In this document: piece after piece, positions 24,860-33,440 of the stretch
How positions within the stretch are numbered: the stretch's first letter is position 1
How the letters are laid out: every line of letters starts with the position of its first letter
Source: Microbacterium sp. H1-D42
Lineage (GTDB): Bacteria > Actinomycetota > Actinomycetes > Actinomycetales > Microbacteriaceae
NCBI RefSeq assembly: GCF_022637555.1
Contig: NZ_CP093342.1
Span: 3,410,001 to 3,474,000, forward strand
Length of the DNA: 64,000 nt
Reading direction: 5' to 3'
Notes under the pieces: model-generated
The model's input: the letters and a program-made list of their open reading frames with translations, nothing else
What the model was told of the DNA's origin: nothing
The model's database searches: none
Program-made: the position numbers and the translations under genes

Positions 24860-27784
24860 ATGAGGAAGAAGTCGATCGCGATTGCGCTGGGCGCGTCTGT
24901 TGTTCTCTCGCTGGGAGCGGCATCCACTCCTTCGGCGAAGAGCAGCGCAGAAGAGCGGTTCGAACCGGACGTCGCGTACGACCTTTCAGTGACCGGCGAC
25001 GAGCGCGAGACGGTCCACGCAGAGGTGGATGCTCTGGCCGGCGTCGTCAGCAGCGCACGAGCCGGCGACGGTTCGTACGATCCACTCACGCTGGTCGGAG
25101 CGATGCTCGATGGCTCCAGTTACGACTCCATCTCGCGGGGCGGCACGGCCGCGACGACGTATCCCTTCCCGGTCAGCAACACCGAGGCGAACCAGAACGA
25201 GTACGACCGCAAAGTCGCCAAGCTCGCCTGGGTGGTCAAACTCGCGAAGGACCTCGGCTTCCCCGTGGTTGTGCAGCGGCAGCCCGATAAGTACGTCTAC
25301 GTCGAGATCGGTGACCCAGACGCCCCCGAGATGGTCATGGCGCTGAGCCACCTCGACTCGTCGAGGTCCGCTGTGTCACCAGAGCAGTTGGAACGCTGGC
25401 GCGACGCCGACGGCAACCTCGGCGCGCCAGGGGCCTACCATTCGCCGTACGTGCAGGACGGCTGGATCTATGGCGCCGGCATCCAGGATGACAGCGGCCC
25501 GACGCTGGCAACGCTCTTGGCCGCGAAGGCGCTGCTTGAGGCCGGCCTGCCGATCGACCGGCGTATCCGCATCGTCATGGGCATCTACGAGGACGGCGGG
25601 CCGGGCACGCCAACCGCGGCGAACACCGCCGCCTTCCAATCCATCCCGTACAACGCGAACCCGAGCTTCTACGACAACTGGGCCTACAAGAGCCTCAATC
25701 GCGAGGAGATGCCGATCGCGGGCTACACCTCGGATTCGCGGTTCCCGGTAATCGTCGGCAACTCCGGCGCGGTCACGCCAACCGTGTCGATGGACCTGTC
25801 GAGCGACAGCACGAAGGCGTTCCATCTGACCGGCGCGACTGCCGGCGTCACGCTGCGCGAGGGCGATTCGACACTGAAGGACATCGCGTACGGCAGCACG
25901 ACACAGATCGCGTCAAGGGCAACGTTCACGCTCGACGTGGCAGATGCGAGCATGGGTGATCGCGACGAGTTCGTCGACGCGATCACCGACTCCGCTACAG
26001 CCAAGGACTGGCTGCCGACGGAGGCCGGAGCCACACCGAAGGTTCAGGTCGCGATCGCGGACGGCGTGCTCAGCCTTGAGATCAACACCGACGTGGCGAT
26101 GGAAATGCCCAGCCCGCAGTACGGCAAGAACGCGGTCGTCTGGGGCATGTCTTTGCTCTCCGACGGCTTCGACGCCGTGGGAGTGACTGCCGATGAACTG
26201 CAACTGAAGAAGGCATCCGATGGCGTCCGCGATCTGTTCTTCCAGGACGGCGTCGAGGGCGAGGCCTACATCGGCAAGTACATGGGCATCCCCGCAAGCC
26301 TCCTGCGCAACCCCGACAACGGAACGCCGAACCTCACGTTCGCGCTGATGGGCGGCATCCGCTCGGAGGAGCCGACGAGCTTCTTCGCGAACGACGCACT
26401 CAGCATCCCGATGTACGTGCGCAGCATGCACGTCACGGCAGACGATTCCAGCCAGGCGACGACCGCGGTGACAGCCGCTTTCCAAGGCAAGGGCTTCACG
26501 ATCAGTGCGCTGGGAGCGCCGGTCGGAGCCGGACTCTACGTCACCCACGACAACCCGCTGACGGCGTTGCAGTACGGCAGCTATCGCGCCACGGTCGAGA
26601 GCGACACCGAGGAGTTCGCCGACCCGTACGCGCTGCAGGACGTGGTCTACCCGCAGGGCACCACCGGTGGCACGCTGGCCAGCAACTTCCGCAACAAGAT
26701 GACCGCCTTTGGCGCCATCATCCCTGGCAACGAGCGCTGGTGGCACACGGCCAACGAGCGGATGGGTGTCGACTCAGCCGTGCAGATGACGAAGATGATG
26801 GCCGACGGGATGCTGGAGATGGCGCGATACACCGGGCCGGCCGGCGCGCAGTTCCTGTGGGCCGACATTCCGGGGCTCAACCCCGACCGAGCCGACCTCG
26901 ATCTGCTCGACGTCACGATCGGCACGTACAAGGATGCGTCGAGCGAGGTGGATGCCAGTGCGCTCGACGACCAGGCACTGCTCGGCGCCACGTCGTTCAC
27001 CATTCCGATGTGGGACGGGCGCGGCAATACGACGCGGAACGCCGCATCGTTCGCACTCGGACACGAGCCGGGCGGTGTGTATCTGCCATTGACGGATGCG
27101 GACTATCTGGCATCGACATACGTGGCGCCGATGCGGTTGGAGTTCAAGGTGGAGCGTCCTGCCTACATGTCGGATGCTGCGTGGCAGACCTTCGTCGAAG
27201 GCGGCTACGGTGACTTCGCGTTCAATATCCTCGCAGGCGATCAGGTGGTTCCGCTGGCAGCACCTTCGGGCCAGGATGCCGACGAGTACTTCTCGTCGCG
27301 AACCTCGGCGACGAACCCCGACGCTCTCTACCTGTCGGTGAACCTGGCGGTCACTGACGCCCCGTATGCCGGCGTCGAGGGGGTGCTGGCGGACTCCAAA
27401 TCGGATCTCTACACCGTCAACCCCGACTACCTCGAGTCGAACTCGAACCCGTTCCCCGAGCGCGGCGCCGTCGAGAAGCGCGGCTTCTTCGTGTTCGGCG
27501 ACGGCGCCAAGGACGCGGAATTCTCGTCACCTGACGCGGTCTACGTGACAGTCGACAACGCGGTCGTCGACGCCGAGCCGTCGGCGGTGGTGAAGAAGCT
27601 CAAGGGCAACACGAACGAGCTGACGATCACGGTGGACGAGACCCACGTTGACGGCAGCACCTCGAAGGTCTCGGAGACGTTCACCATCCGCAACAACGCA
27701 TCGGGCACGTACACAGTCGGCGACTACGAGGTCTACGTCGAGACGAAGGGGAACACGCAGGTGCGGGTGGTGGAGATTCGGTAG
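24860..27784 (+). CDS. Large secreted M20-family dipeptidase (Sapep/PepV-like)
   Basis: A 974-residue protein, about twice the usual 470 of PepV-type dipeptidases. Signal peptide: MRKKSIAIALGASVVLSLGA with cleavage near 26-30. The zinc site starts with H164 in MALSHLD and D210 in AGIQDDSG; the next pair is IYEDGG (Glu-Asp where PepV has Glu-Glu). A long lid region follows, with the C-terminal catalytic half near ERWWHTANERMGVDSAVQ. The last 200 residues are strand-rich, perhaps surface-binding. It should cleave dipeptides or N-acyl amino acids outside the cell. The ATG at 24860 follows GAGGGAG. Confidence 0.82.
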   Translation: MRKKSIAIALGASVVLSLGAASTPSAKSSAEERFEPDVAYDLSVTGDERETVHAEVDALAGVVSSARAGDGSYDPLTLVGAMLDGSSYDSISRGGTAATTYPFPVSNTEANQNEYDRKVAKLAWVVKLAKDLGFPVVVQRQPDKYVYVEIGDPDAPEMVMALSHLDSSRSAVSPEQLERWRDADGNLGAPGAYHSPYVQDGWIYGAGIQDDSGPTLATLLAAKALLEAGLPIDRRIRIVMGIYEDGGPGTPTAANTAAFQSIPYNANPSFYDNWAYKSLNREEMPIAGYTSDSRFPVIVGNSGAVTPTVSMDLSSDSTKAFHLTGATAGVTLREGDSTLKDIAYGSTTQIASRATFTLDVADASMGDRDEFVDAITDSATAKDWLPTEAGATPKVQVAIADGVLSLEINTDVAMEMPSPQYGKNAVVWGMSLLSDGFDAVGVTADELQLKKASDGVRDLFFQDGVEGEAYIGKYMGIPASLLRNPDNGTPNLTFALMGGIRSEEPTSFFANDALSIPMYVRSMHVTADDSSQATTAVTAAFQGKGFTISALGAPVGAGLYVTHDNPLTALQYGSYRATVESDTEEFADPYALQDVVYPQGTTGGTLASNFRNKMTAFGAIIPGNERWWHTANERMGVDSAVQMTKMMADGMLEMARYTGPAGAQFLWADIPGLNPDRADLDLLDVTIGTYKDASSEVDASALDDQALLGATSFTIPMWDGRGNTTRNAASFALGHEPGGVYLPLTDADYLASTYVAPMRLEFKVERPAYMSDAAWQTFVEGGYGDFAFNILAGDQVVPLAAPSGQDADEYFSSRTSATNPDALYLSVNLAVTDAPYAGVEGVLADSKSDLYTVNPDYLESNSNPFPERGAVEKRGFFVFGDGAKDAEFSSPDAVYVTVDNAVVDAEPSAVVKKLKGNTNELTITVDETHVDGSTSKVSETFTIRNNASGTYTVGDYEVYVETKGNTQVRVVEIR

Positions 27785-28010
27785 CGGTGACGGACGGGCG
27801 TTGGCCGGGCATCACGCCTGCGTACGTGGGTGACGTGGCTCAGTAGGCCCCGACCTCAGGAATGCTGTCGTCGGTAACGCGCAGCGCTAGTGTGTGGATC
27901 AGCCGGATCTTGTTGCCCGCGCTGTCTGTGTCTTTATTCCACCTCGCTCGCGGCGCGCGCATGACCTCGGTTTAGCGAACGCCCGACCCTACCTGAACGC
28001 AGGTGTTCGC

Positions 28011-28829
28011 ATGGCCCGCAAACGTCCGGTTGCTGTCGCTCAGAAGAAGAGCCCTCGCGGATGGATCGTGTTCGCGGTGATCGTCGGCATTTTGATCATT
28101 GGTGGCGTGCTGGGTCGGGTTGCTACGCCACTACTCGTCATCTCTGTATTGCTCGCCGTCGGCCTTGGCCTGTTCACTGTGATCAAGGGCGCCACCCCGA
28201 GGCTGGGGATGCGATCAAGGAAGTCAGGGTTTGTCGCCCTCGGAGCCGCCGTTCTGCTGATTGTGGGTGGCGGCGCTGCCAACGCAACCCCGTCCAATAA
28301 TCCACAGGCTCCGGCGGCGCTCATGGAGATCGCGCCCGAACCGAACACCCCGAAGAAAGTGGATACTCCCACGCCGACTCCCATTCCCACCACGTACGAG
28401 CAGGTGAACGTCGACACGCCGATACCCTTCGAGCGCACGACCCTCGACGACGCGTCCCTGGCTGAAGGAACCACGACGGTTACGACGACAGGCGTCGACG
28501 GGACCATGCGCGCGACCTACAAGGTCACGTACGTTGACGGCGAGGAGACCTCCCGCGAACTGATTGAGGAGGCGGTGTTCCTGAACCCCATATCCGAGGT
28601 CACGACTCGCGGAACCCTCAAGCCGGTCGCTGCACCGGTACCGCTCGTGCAGAACGGAGGCGGCAAATGTGACTCCAACTACACAGGCGCTTGCGTACCG
28701 ATCGCGAGCGATGTCGACTGCGCTGGCGGTTCCGGCAACGGACCGGCGTACCTCGATGGCCAAGCCCGCGTTGTGGGCTCAGATATCTATGACCTCGACC
28801 GCGACAACAATGGAATCGCCTGCGACTAG
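28011..28829 (+). CDS. G5 and excalibur domain membrane protein
   Basis: A 272-residue protein. A basic N-terminus precedes three membrane helices (about 18-38, 42-60, 72-92), then a Pro/Thr linker. A G5 domain (about 145-205; TTVTTTGVDGTMRATYKVTYVDGEETSRE) follows; G5 domains bind N-acetylated sugars or zinc. The protein ends with an excalibur calcium-binding motif, DLDRDNNGIACD, preceded by paired Cys. It likely sits at the cell surface. G+C content drops here relative to the upstream genes. Its TAG stop overlaps the stop of the convergent nuclease gene (CTAG, 28826-28829). Confidence 0.85.
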   Translation: MARKRPVAVAQKKSPRGWIVFAVIVGILIIGGVLGRVATPLLVISVLLAVGLGLFTVIKGATPRLGMRSRKSGFVALGAAVLLIVGGGAANATPSNNPQAPAALMEIAPEPNTPKKVDTPTPTPIPTTYEQVNVDTPIPFERTTLDDASLAEGTTTVTTTGVDGTMRATYKVTYVDGEETSRELIEEAVFLNPISEVTTRGTLKPVAAPVPLVQNGGGKCDSNYTGACVPIASDVDCAGGSGNGPAYLDGQARVVGSDIYDLDRDNNGIACD

Positions 28830-29932
28830 ACGTACCGCAGGACGGCCGCGCGAATGTCCTCTGCGTGCGCGTAGATGTCATCCAGCCCCTCGATCGGATG
28901 ACGGGTCTCGACCTTTTCCTCGTCGAGCAGACCGAGGTACTTCTGCTTGCCGTTGAAGTGCAGACGAGCGATTGGCTTGCGGTTGTTGTCGTCAAGCAGC
29001 ACCGCGAAGTAGCTCTTTGCATCACGTTGGGTCACGCGCTGCGGCTTGACCTCTCCACAGGCGATCGCTTTGACAATCTGGTAACCCTCAAGCTCCTCGA
29101 GAGTCGTCTCAAGCTCAGGGTCACGGTCGATGTCCGCCTCGGCGATTTCCGAGCTCGTCGGACTTTCGGTCAGGGCGGTGCTCGAACTACTGGCCCCCAG
29201 CGCTGCCTTGAGGCGATCATTCACTCGTTCCGTAAGGAACTGCTGGGCAGCCTTTCCGACGAGTCCCGTGAACTGCTGCCGGACTCGCTGGGTGAAAGCC
29301 CCTTCGTACACTCGTGACGTAAAGAACTTGATCCATTCGTCAGACGGCTCACGGAACTGCGATGCAATCTCGCGCTTGAGTGCACCGATGTACTTGAGCT
29401 CCTCAGCGGCACTGATGATGGAATCGAGATCGAAGCTGTCCTTGCTGAGCTTCCGAAGCTCTGCGATCAGGGTCTCATCGATATCGAGCAAATCAAGCAC
29501 CAGGAATGGCTTTGCGTCCATGCGATTGGGTGCATCAAGGTCCGTGTAAAACTCCCACATGACACCGTTCGTCAGAGCTGCGATGCGCGCGTTGGTCACC
29601 GAGAAGTATCGGAACAGTTGCGAAGCATGCTCGATCTTTAGCGCGCCCATCGACGGTTTGCACTCGATGAGAATCTGCACCTCGCCGTCACGCATGATGG
29701 CGTAGTCGACCTTCTCACCCTTCTTGGTCCCGACGTCAGCGGTGAACTCGGGAACGACTTCAAGCGGGTTAAACACGTCGTATCCGAGAATCGTCGCGAT
29801 GAAAGGCATTACGAACGCGTTCTTTGTCGCCTCCTCAGTACCGATGGATTCCGCTTGGCTCCGCACCTTCCCAGCGAGGGCCCCGACACGCTCCGCAAAC
29901 TCCACAGTTACTCCGCTCAATTCATCCGACAT
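28826..29932 (-). CDS. Solo HsdR N-terminal nuclease-domain protein
   Basis: A 368-residue protein whose first 180 residues match the N-terminal PD-(D/E)XK domain of type I restriction HsdR subunits: FVMPFIATILGYDVFNPLEVVPEF, then D76 and E90-C-K92 in VDYAIMRDGEVQILIECKPS. No helicase domain, HsdM or HsdS is present. The middle is helical (ALKREIASQFREPSDEWIKFF), and the C-terminal 80 residues are a strand-rich module (DAKSYFAVLLDDNNRKPIARL). Such solo proteins occur in defence islands. I chose ATG 29932 (MSDELSG) over longer frames. Lower G+C than average. Confidence 0.82.
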   Translation of the reverse strand: MSDELSGVTVEFAERVGALAGKVRSQAESIGTEEATKNAFVMPFIATILGYDVFNPLEVVPEFTADVGTKKGEKVDYAIMRDGEVQILIECKPSMGALKIEHASQLFRYFSVTNARIAALTNGVMWEFYTDLDAPNRMDAKPFLVLDLLDIDETLIAELRKLSKDSFDLDSIISAAEELKYIGALKREIASQFREPSDEWIKFFTSRVYEGAFTQRVRQQFTGLVGKAAQQFLTERVNDRLKAALGASSSSTALTESPTSSEIAEADIDRDPELETTLEELEGYQIVKAIACGEVKPQRVTQRDAKSYFAVLLDDNNRKPIARLHFNGKQKYLGLLDEEKVETRHPIEGLDDIYAHAEDIRAAVLRYV

Positions 29933-30047
29933 TGGATACTTCAGACCATAGCGGAGCCGAACGATTGGTCTCACGCCACGCGGCGGCGGGTGCGCGGGCA
30001 GGGCCGCCGATAGGCTTGCCGCAACCGGTACGTACACGGAGATTCAT

Positions 30048-30446
30048 GTGAAGAAGCAGATCAATGTCGTTGGCGCAGTCGTCGTACGTGGCGACGCCGT
30101 GCTGTCGGCACGGCGAAGCACAGCAATGCAACTCCCGGGCGTATGGGAGTTTCCCGGCGGAAAGGTCGAGCCTGGTGAAACGCCTCAACAAGCTCTTCGT
30201 CGTGAGATGCGGGAAGAACTGCTTTGCGAAGTCGACGTGGGCGAACACGTCGAGACAACGAGCCACGAATACGACTTTGGCGTCGTCACACTGACGACAT
30301 TCTTCGCGACGCTCGTGGCCGGCGAACCGCAACTCACCGAACACGCCGAGTTGCGCTGGATCCCCGCCGCGCAGCTGGGCTCCGTCGAATGGGCGCCCGC
30401 CGATGTTCCCGCCGTTCAGCGAGTGGTCGCAGTGCTTCTGGGATGA
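30048..30446 (+). CDS. Nudix (deoxy)nucleoside triphosphate pyrophosphohydrolase
   Basis: A 132-residue MutT-like Nudix hydrolase. The Nudix box is complete: GGKVEPGETPQQALRREM followed by REELLCEV (G-x5-E-x7-REUxEExGU with Cys for the last Gly). It removes pyrophosphate from (d)NTPs, often damaged or modified ones. The start is a GTG at 30048 after GGAG. Its 3' end overlaps the convergent SRA-nuclease gene by 31 bases, and it starts divergently from the solo HsdR gene, so it sits inside the restriction-type module. Confidence 0.9.
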   Translation: MKKQINVVGAVVVRGDAVLSARRSTAMQLPGVWEFPGGKVEPGETPQQALRREMREELLCEVDVGEHVETTSHEYDFGVVTLTTFFATLVAGEPQLTEHAELRWIPAAQLGSVEWAPADVPAVQRVVAVLLG

Positions 30447-31381
30447 TGTTGCTCCAGGTTGAATCCATCTCCGTCCTTGAACACAAGGCCCAGATCCGCC
30501 TGCTCGAGGTAGTCACGGAGATCTGCGCTCGGCCGCTCCGGGAGGAGGACTGAGCACCTTAGGTCACGTACTCCGACGTGCCGGCGATAGTCGTAGAGCT
30601 GGCCGACTGCCATGCGTAGCTCCGACCGTCCAGCCAGCGCCTTCGCCTCGTACAGCACCCGATCGGTCTCGTCATAGATGTCGGTGAGCAACGGTGAACG
30701 GTCTTCCGGCAACTTGATCGCAAACCTGGAGAACTCGTGGCCGGACTGGCTAGCGACGAATTCATCCACCAGAAGAGACTCACGCCGAACTGCAGGGCCA
30801 CCGAGTTGGCCCGACGTTTCGAAGAAGTACTTTGAGTTGATCTCGATCGGCACTTTCAGAGACTTCGCCGTGTTGCGGATGCCCGTAAACCCGACGATTT
30901 GTTGCAATATCTCGGGGACCAGCCCGACAGGAAGTAACCGGAACACAATGACGGTCCGCGACGCTCCGTTCACGTCTGGCGCTGGCATCCGCTCGTACGG
31001 CCTAGCGGGATCCAAGATGAACTCACCGAGATAGCGTTGCCGCTTCGTCTGCGTCCCCGGCATGAGCCCGTCTGCGACGAAAGCGTGGAGCGATCGCCCC
31101 TTTTCGGCGTGCGTAACGATCGGAGAGTTTGAGCCCGTCTCCAGTTGATCGCCGCCCTGTCCAGCACCGGTGTAGTGGAGAACGGTGCCGTCAGGGCTGA
31201 ATCCGTCATACACGTATCCGAACTGGTTTCCTTCACTGTGGTCCGTGAAAATGAAGACCGTGTTGGACCGCTTGCTGGCGATGATGCCGCCCTGGGTTGC
31301 GCCGCCGTACTCGAGCGCGAGGTCCCGACGCGTCACGTAGTCACCGAGTCCAAGGCGAATGGGAGTTGGCGACATGCTCAC
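30416..31381 (-). CDS. SRA-like / PD-(D/E)XK modification-dependent nuclease
   Basis: A 321-residue protein with two parts. Residues 20-150 match the ScoMcrA-type SRA (YDG) module that reads modified bases: LEYGGATQGGIIAS, FGYVYDG, HYTGAGQGGDQ, SNSPIVTHAEKGRSLHAFV. Residues 195-320 form a PD-(D/E)XK nuclease: TDIYDETDRVLYEAKAL with Asp 234 or 237, E245 and K247, then the AVGQLYDYRRHV helix. This is the architecture of type IV, modification-dependent restriction enzymes. GTG 31381 and ATG 31375 are both possible starts; neither has a clear ribosome site. Confidence 0.78.
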   Translation of the reverse strand: MSMSPTPIRLGLGDYVTRRDLALEYGGATQGGIIASKRSNTVFIFTDHSEGNQFGYVYDGFSPDGTVLHYTGAGQGGDQLETGSNSPIVTHAEKGRSLHAFVADGLMPGTQTKRQRYLGEFILDPARPYERMPAPDVNGASRTVIVFRLLPVGLVPEILQQIVGFTGIRNTAKSLKVPIEINSKYFFETSGQLGGPAVRRESLLVDEFVASQSGHEFSRFAIKLPEDRSPLLTDIYDETDRVLYEAKALAGRSELRMAVGQLYDYRRHVGVRDLRCSVLLPERPSADLRDYLEQADLGLVFKDGDGFNLEQHHPRSTATTR

Positions 31382-31458
31382 ACTGTAGGGGCAAAGTCCA
31401 GCGGCCGGCCGGCGTAGCGAATAGCTAGTTGCGAGAAGGGCTGGAGTCTATCGCTGGG

Positions 31459-32661
31459 CTAGTCGGCTGTCGGCATCCGCCTCTTCACCGCTCCAGCACA
31501 CACCACCGCCACCAGCCCCGCGATCGGCACGATCACCAGTCCGGCCCGCAACCCGACGTTGTCCGCGATGACCCCCACGACTGGCGGCGCGAGCAGGAAC
31601 CCGAATCGCAGCATCCACGCAACGATCGTGATCCCGCTGCCGTGCTTCAGCCCCGGCATGTCATCCGCTTCCTGGAACGCCGTCGGAATCAGCGTCGCTG
31701 ACCCGAGTCCGGCCAACGCGAAGCCGAGAATCGTCCCGGGCACTGTCGGGAATGCCAGCGCGAGCCCCATCCCCGCCGCGGCGAACAGGCCACCAGAGAT
31801 CACCATCGCCCGAGCTCCGAACCGGTCGATCAGTCGGTCGCCGAAGATTCGACCGACGAACTGCGCTCCAACGAGGGCGATGTATCCAGTCGCGGCGAGC
31901 GCGGCCGCGGCGCCCAGCGAGTCCGACAGGTACAGCGTGGCCCACGACATGCCGGCATCCTCGATCACCGCCCCGGCGGTCGCGATCAGGATCAGCGCGA
32001 CCAGCGTCACGGCCAGGCGCGGCGAGAAGCCAGTGCGCGCGCCATCACCAGAGGCGGTGGCACCAGCATCCGCCCCCGACTCCGCGTCGGGCCCCGGCAG
32101 GCACATGCGGTAGGCGAGCACGACGACCACACCGAACACGACCGTCGACACGGCCAGGTGCGCCCCGACCGGCACCCTCAGCGCGATCGCGACGGCGGCC
32201 ATCGACCCGCCCAGCACCGCGCCGATCGACCAGATCGCGTGGAACGAGTTGATGATCGACCGGTCATACGCGCGCTGCACGCGCAGGCTGTGCGCGTTCT
32301 GCGCGACGTCGGTGATGGCATCCGCCGCCCCCGCCAGGAACAGACCCAGCGCGAAGACGATCGCCGTCGGCGCGAGCCCGGCAAACAGCAGCGCGAGCGC
32401 CGTGAGGATGCTGCCGATCATCGCCACGCGCGCCGAGCCGAATCGGCGGATGAACACCGCTGCCGAGAGCCCCACGAAAATCGCTCCGGCGGGGAAGGCG
32501 GCGATCGAGAGTCCGTAGAAAGTGGCGTCCAGCCCGAGCGACGCCTTGATCTCGGGGTAGCGCGGCAGGATGTTCGCCAACAGCGCGCCGTTCGTGAGGA
32601 ACAGCAGCGCAACCCCCACGCGGGCGCGACGAATCGTCGGTGTCGGGTGGGGGATGGTCAC
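31459..32661 (-). CDS. MFS transporter (YbjJ-like)
   Basis: A 400-residue major facilitator with twelve predicted helices split by a long Ala/Asp-rich loop (about 190-215). The first-half loop motif is VFIRRFGSARVAMIGS, and the matching second-half loop is RLIDRFGARAMVISGG. The pattern IINSFHAIWSIGAVLGG and GMSWATLYLSD fits the YbjJ-type subgroup, of which most members have no known substrate. It lies between the defence-like module and a conserved unknown gene and appears to be transcribed alone. Confidence 0.87.
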   Translation of the reverse strand: MTIPHPTPTIRRARVGVALLFLTNGALLANILPRYPEIKASLGLDATFYGLSIAAFPAGAIFVGLSAAVFIRRFGSARVAMIGSILTALALLFAGLAPTAIVFALGLFLAGAADAITDVAQNAHSLRVQRAYDRSIINSFHAIWSIGAVLGGSMAAVAIALRVPVGAHLAVSTVVFGVVVVLAYRMCLPGPDAESGADAGATASGDGARTGFSPRLAVTLVALILIATAGAVIEDAGMSWATLYLSDSLGAAAALAATGYIALVGAQFVGRIFGDRLIDRFGARAMVISGGLFAAAGMGLALAFPTVPGTILGFALAGLGSATLIPTAFQEADDMPGLKHGSGITIVAWMLRFGFLLAPPVVGVIADNVGLRAGLVIVPIAGLVAVVCAGAVKRRMPTAD

Positions 32662-32697
32662 AGGACGAGCCTACGGATCCTCCCGCCCGACACCGGT

Positions 32698-33132
32698 TTA
32701 CGCCGCTTCCCCAGCTTCCCCTCCCGCCTCGATGCTCTGGCGCGAGCTCGCCTTCTCGATCCCCTTGAGCGCCTTGTCATCCGCGTTGCTGTGCCGCGCC
32801 TTGCGATATGCCTTGCGGATCTCGGCCGCGACGAAGCCGGTGAGGTACCCCCACGGATCCGCGGTGACCATCAGCCAGGTGCGCTCGGCTCCCCAGGTGT
32901 TGTCCTCGAGCACCTCGAGCACGATCGCAGCGACGCCGTTCGGGTCGAGCGTGGCGCCGACCTCGGCGAGCACGCGCGTGCGGATCTCGGGCACGATGCG
33001 GCGCCGCGCCTGCGCGAGGAAGCACGTGCGGTAGTCGTCGTCGGCGTCGACTCCGCGGGTGAAGACATCACCGGAGCGCAGCGCGGTGAGGAAGGTGCGA
33101 AGCTCGTCGTTGGTCCAGTCGATTTCGGGCAT
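32698..33132 (-). CDS. Conserved hypothetical protein
   Basis: A 144-residue mainly helical protein: MPEIDWTNDELRTFLTALRSG at the start, a central region rich in Arg, TWLMVTADPWGYLTGFV, and a charged tail. No known domain. It is preceded by AGGAG and by a structured leader (33162-33215) and a small upstream ORF (33193-33324), so its expression may be controlled at the RNA level. Function unknown. Confidence 0.6.
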   Translation of the reverse strand: MPEIDWTNDELRTFLTALRSGDVFTRGVDADDDYRTCFLAQARRRIVPEIRTRVLAEVGATLDPNGVAAIVLEVLEDNTWGAERTWLMVTADPWGYLTGFVAAEIRKAYRKARHSNADDKALKGIEKASSRQSIEAGGEAGEAA

Positions 33133-33161
33133 GGCAGAGACTCCTGTCGTGAGTGAACGAT

Positions 33162-33215
33162 GACAAGAAGACGGGCCGCGGCGGCCCCGCAGTCAGGACT
33201 GCAGGTCTTCTTGTC
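33162..33215 (-). ncRNA. Three-way-junction leader structure
   Basis: Three nested perfect stems: an outer 11-bp stem GACAAGAAGAC (33162-33172) with GTCTTCTTGTC (33205-33215); inside it GGGCCGC/GCGGCCC (33173-33179 and 33181-33187) and GCAGTC/GACTGC (33189-33194 and 33197-33202). This makes a compact three-way junction in the minus-strand leader of the gene at 32698-33132. The upstream arm contains the last codons of the small ORF, so a ribosome finishing that ORF would open the stem. Attenuator-like control is inferred. Confidence 0.5.
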
Positions 33216-33324
33216 TCGGTAGCTCGCGAGCGAATGACAGGAGGGCGGATGCCCGGTACGCGCCGTTCCACGCACGCCGAGCGTCGCCACGACGGGCAGA
33301 CGTGCGGGTGCAGATGACGGACAT
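33193..33324 (-). CDS. Leaderless 43-residue leader peptide (candidate)
   Basis: A 43-codon ORF, MSVICTRTSARRGDARRAWN and onward to RQEDLQS, ending in TGA inside the three-way junction. Its ATG lies seven bases after a -10-like TACGGT, as expected for leaderless mRNA. The peptide is Arg-rich (ten Arg), with one Cys and one Trp and no run of a single amino acid, so the sensed signal is not clear. Third-position G/C is moderate. It could be a regulatory leader peptide for the gene at 32698-33132. Confidence 0.45.
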   Translation of the reverse strand: MSVICTRTSARRGDARRAWNGAYRASALLSFARELPRQEDLQS

Positions 33325-33331
33325 GCAGTCG

Positions 33332-33361
33332 ACCGTAGCGGGTGGGCGCGACACTGGTCAA
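33332..33361 (-). promoter_or_regulatory. Promoter of the leaderless small ORF
   Basis: On the minus strand TTGACC (33361-33356), 18 bases, TACGGT (33337-33332), then seven bases to the ATG at 33324. The hexamers and spacing fit the housekeeping sigma factor. The start codon coincides with the expected first transcribed base, supporting a leaderless transcript. Confidence 0.55.
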
Positions 33362-33440
33362 TAGCCCCGGCCGCCGGACGCACCCGTGTCGGCGACTCCG
33401 GCGTACCCTGACCTCACACGCCGAACCACGAGGAGCCCCG

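Noticed and set aside
28011..31381. Possible prophage or integrated element
   Set aside because: No integrase, structural phage gene, att repeat or tRNA was found; only lower G+C and defence-like genes support transfer.
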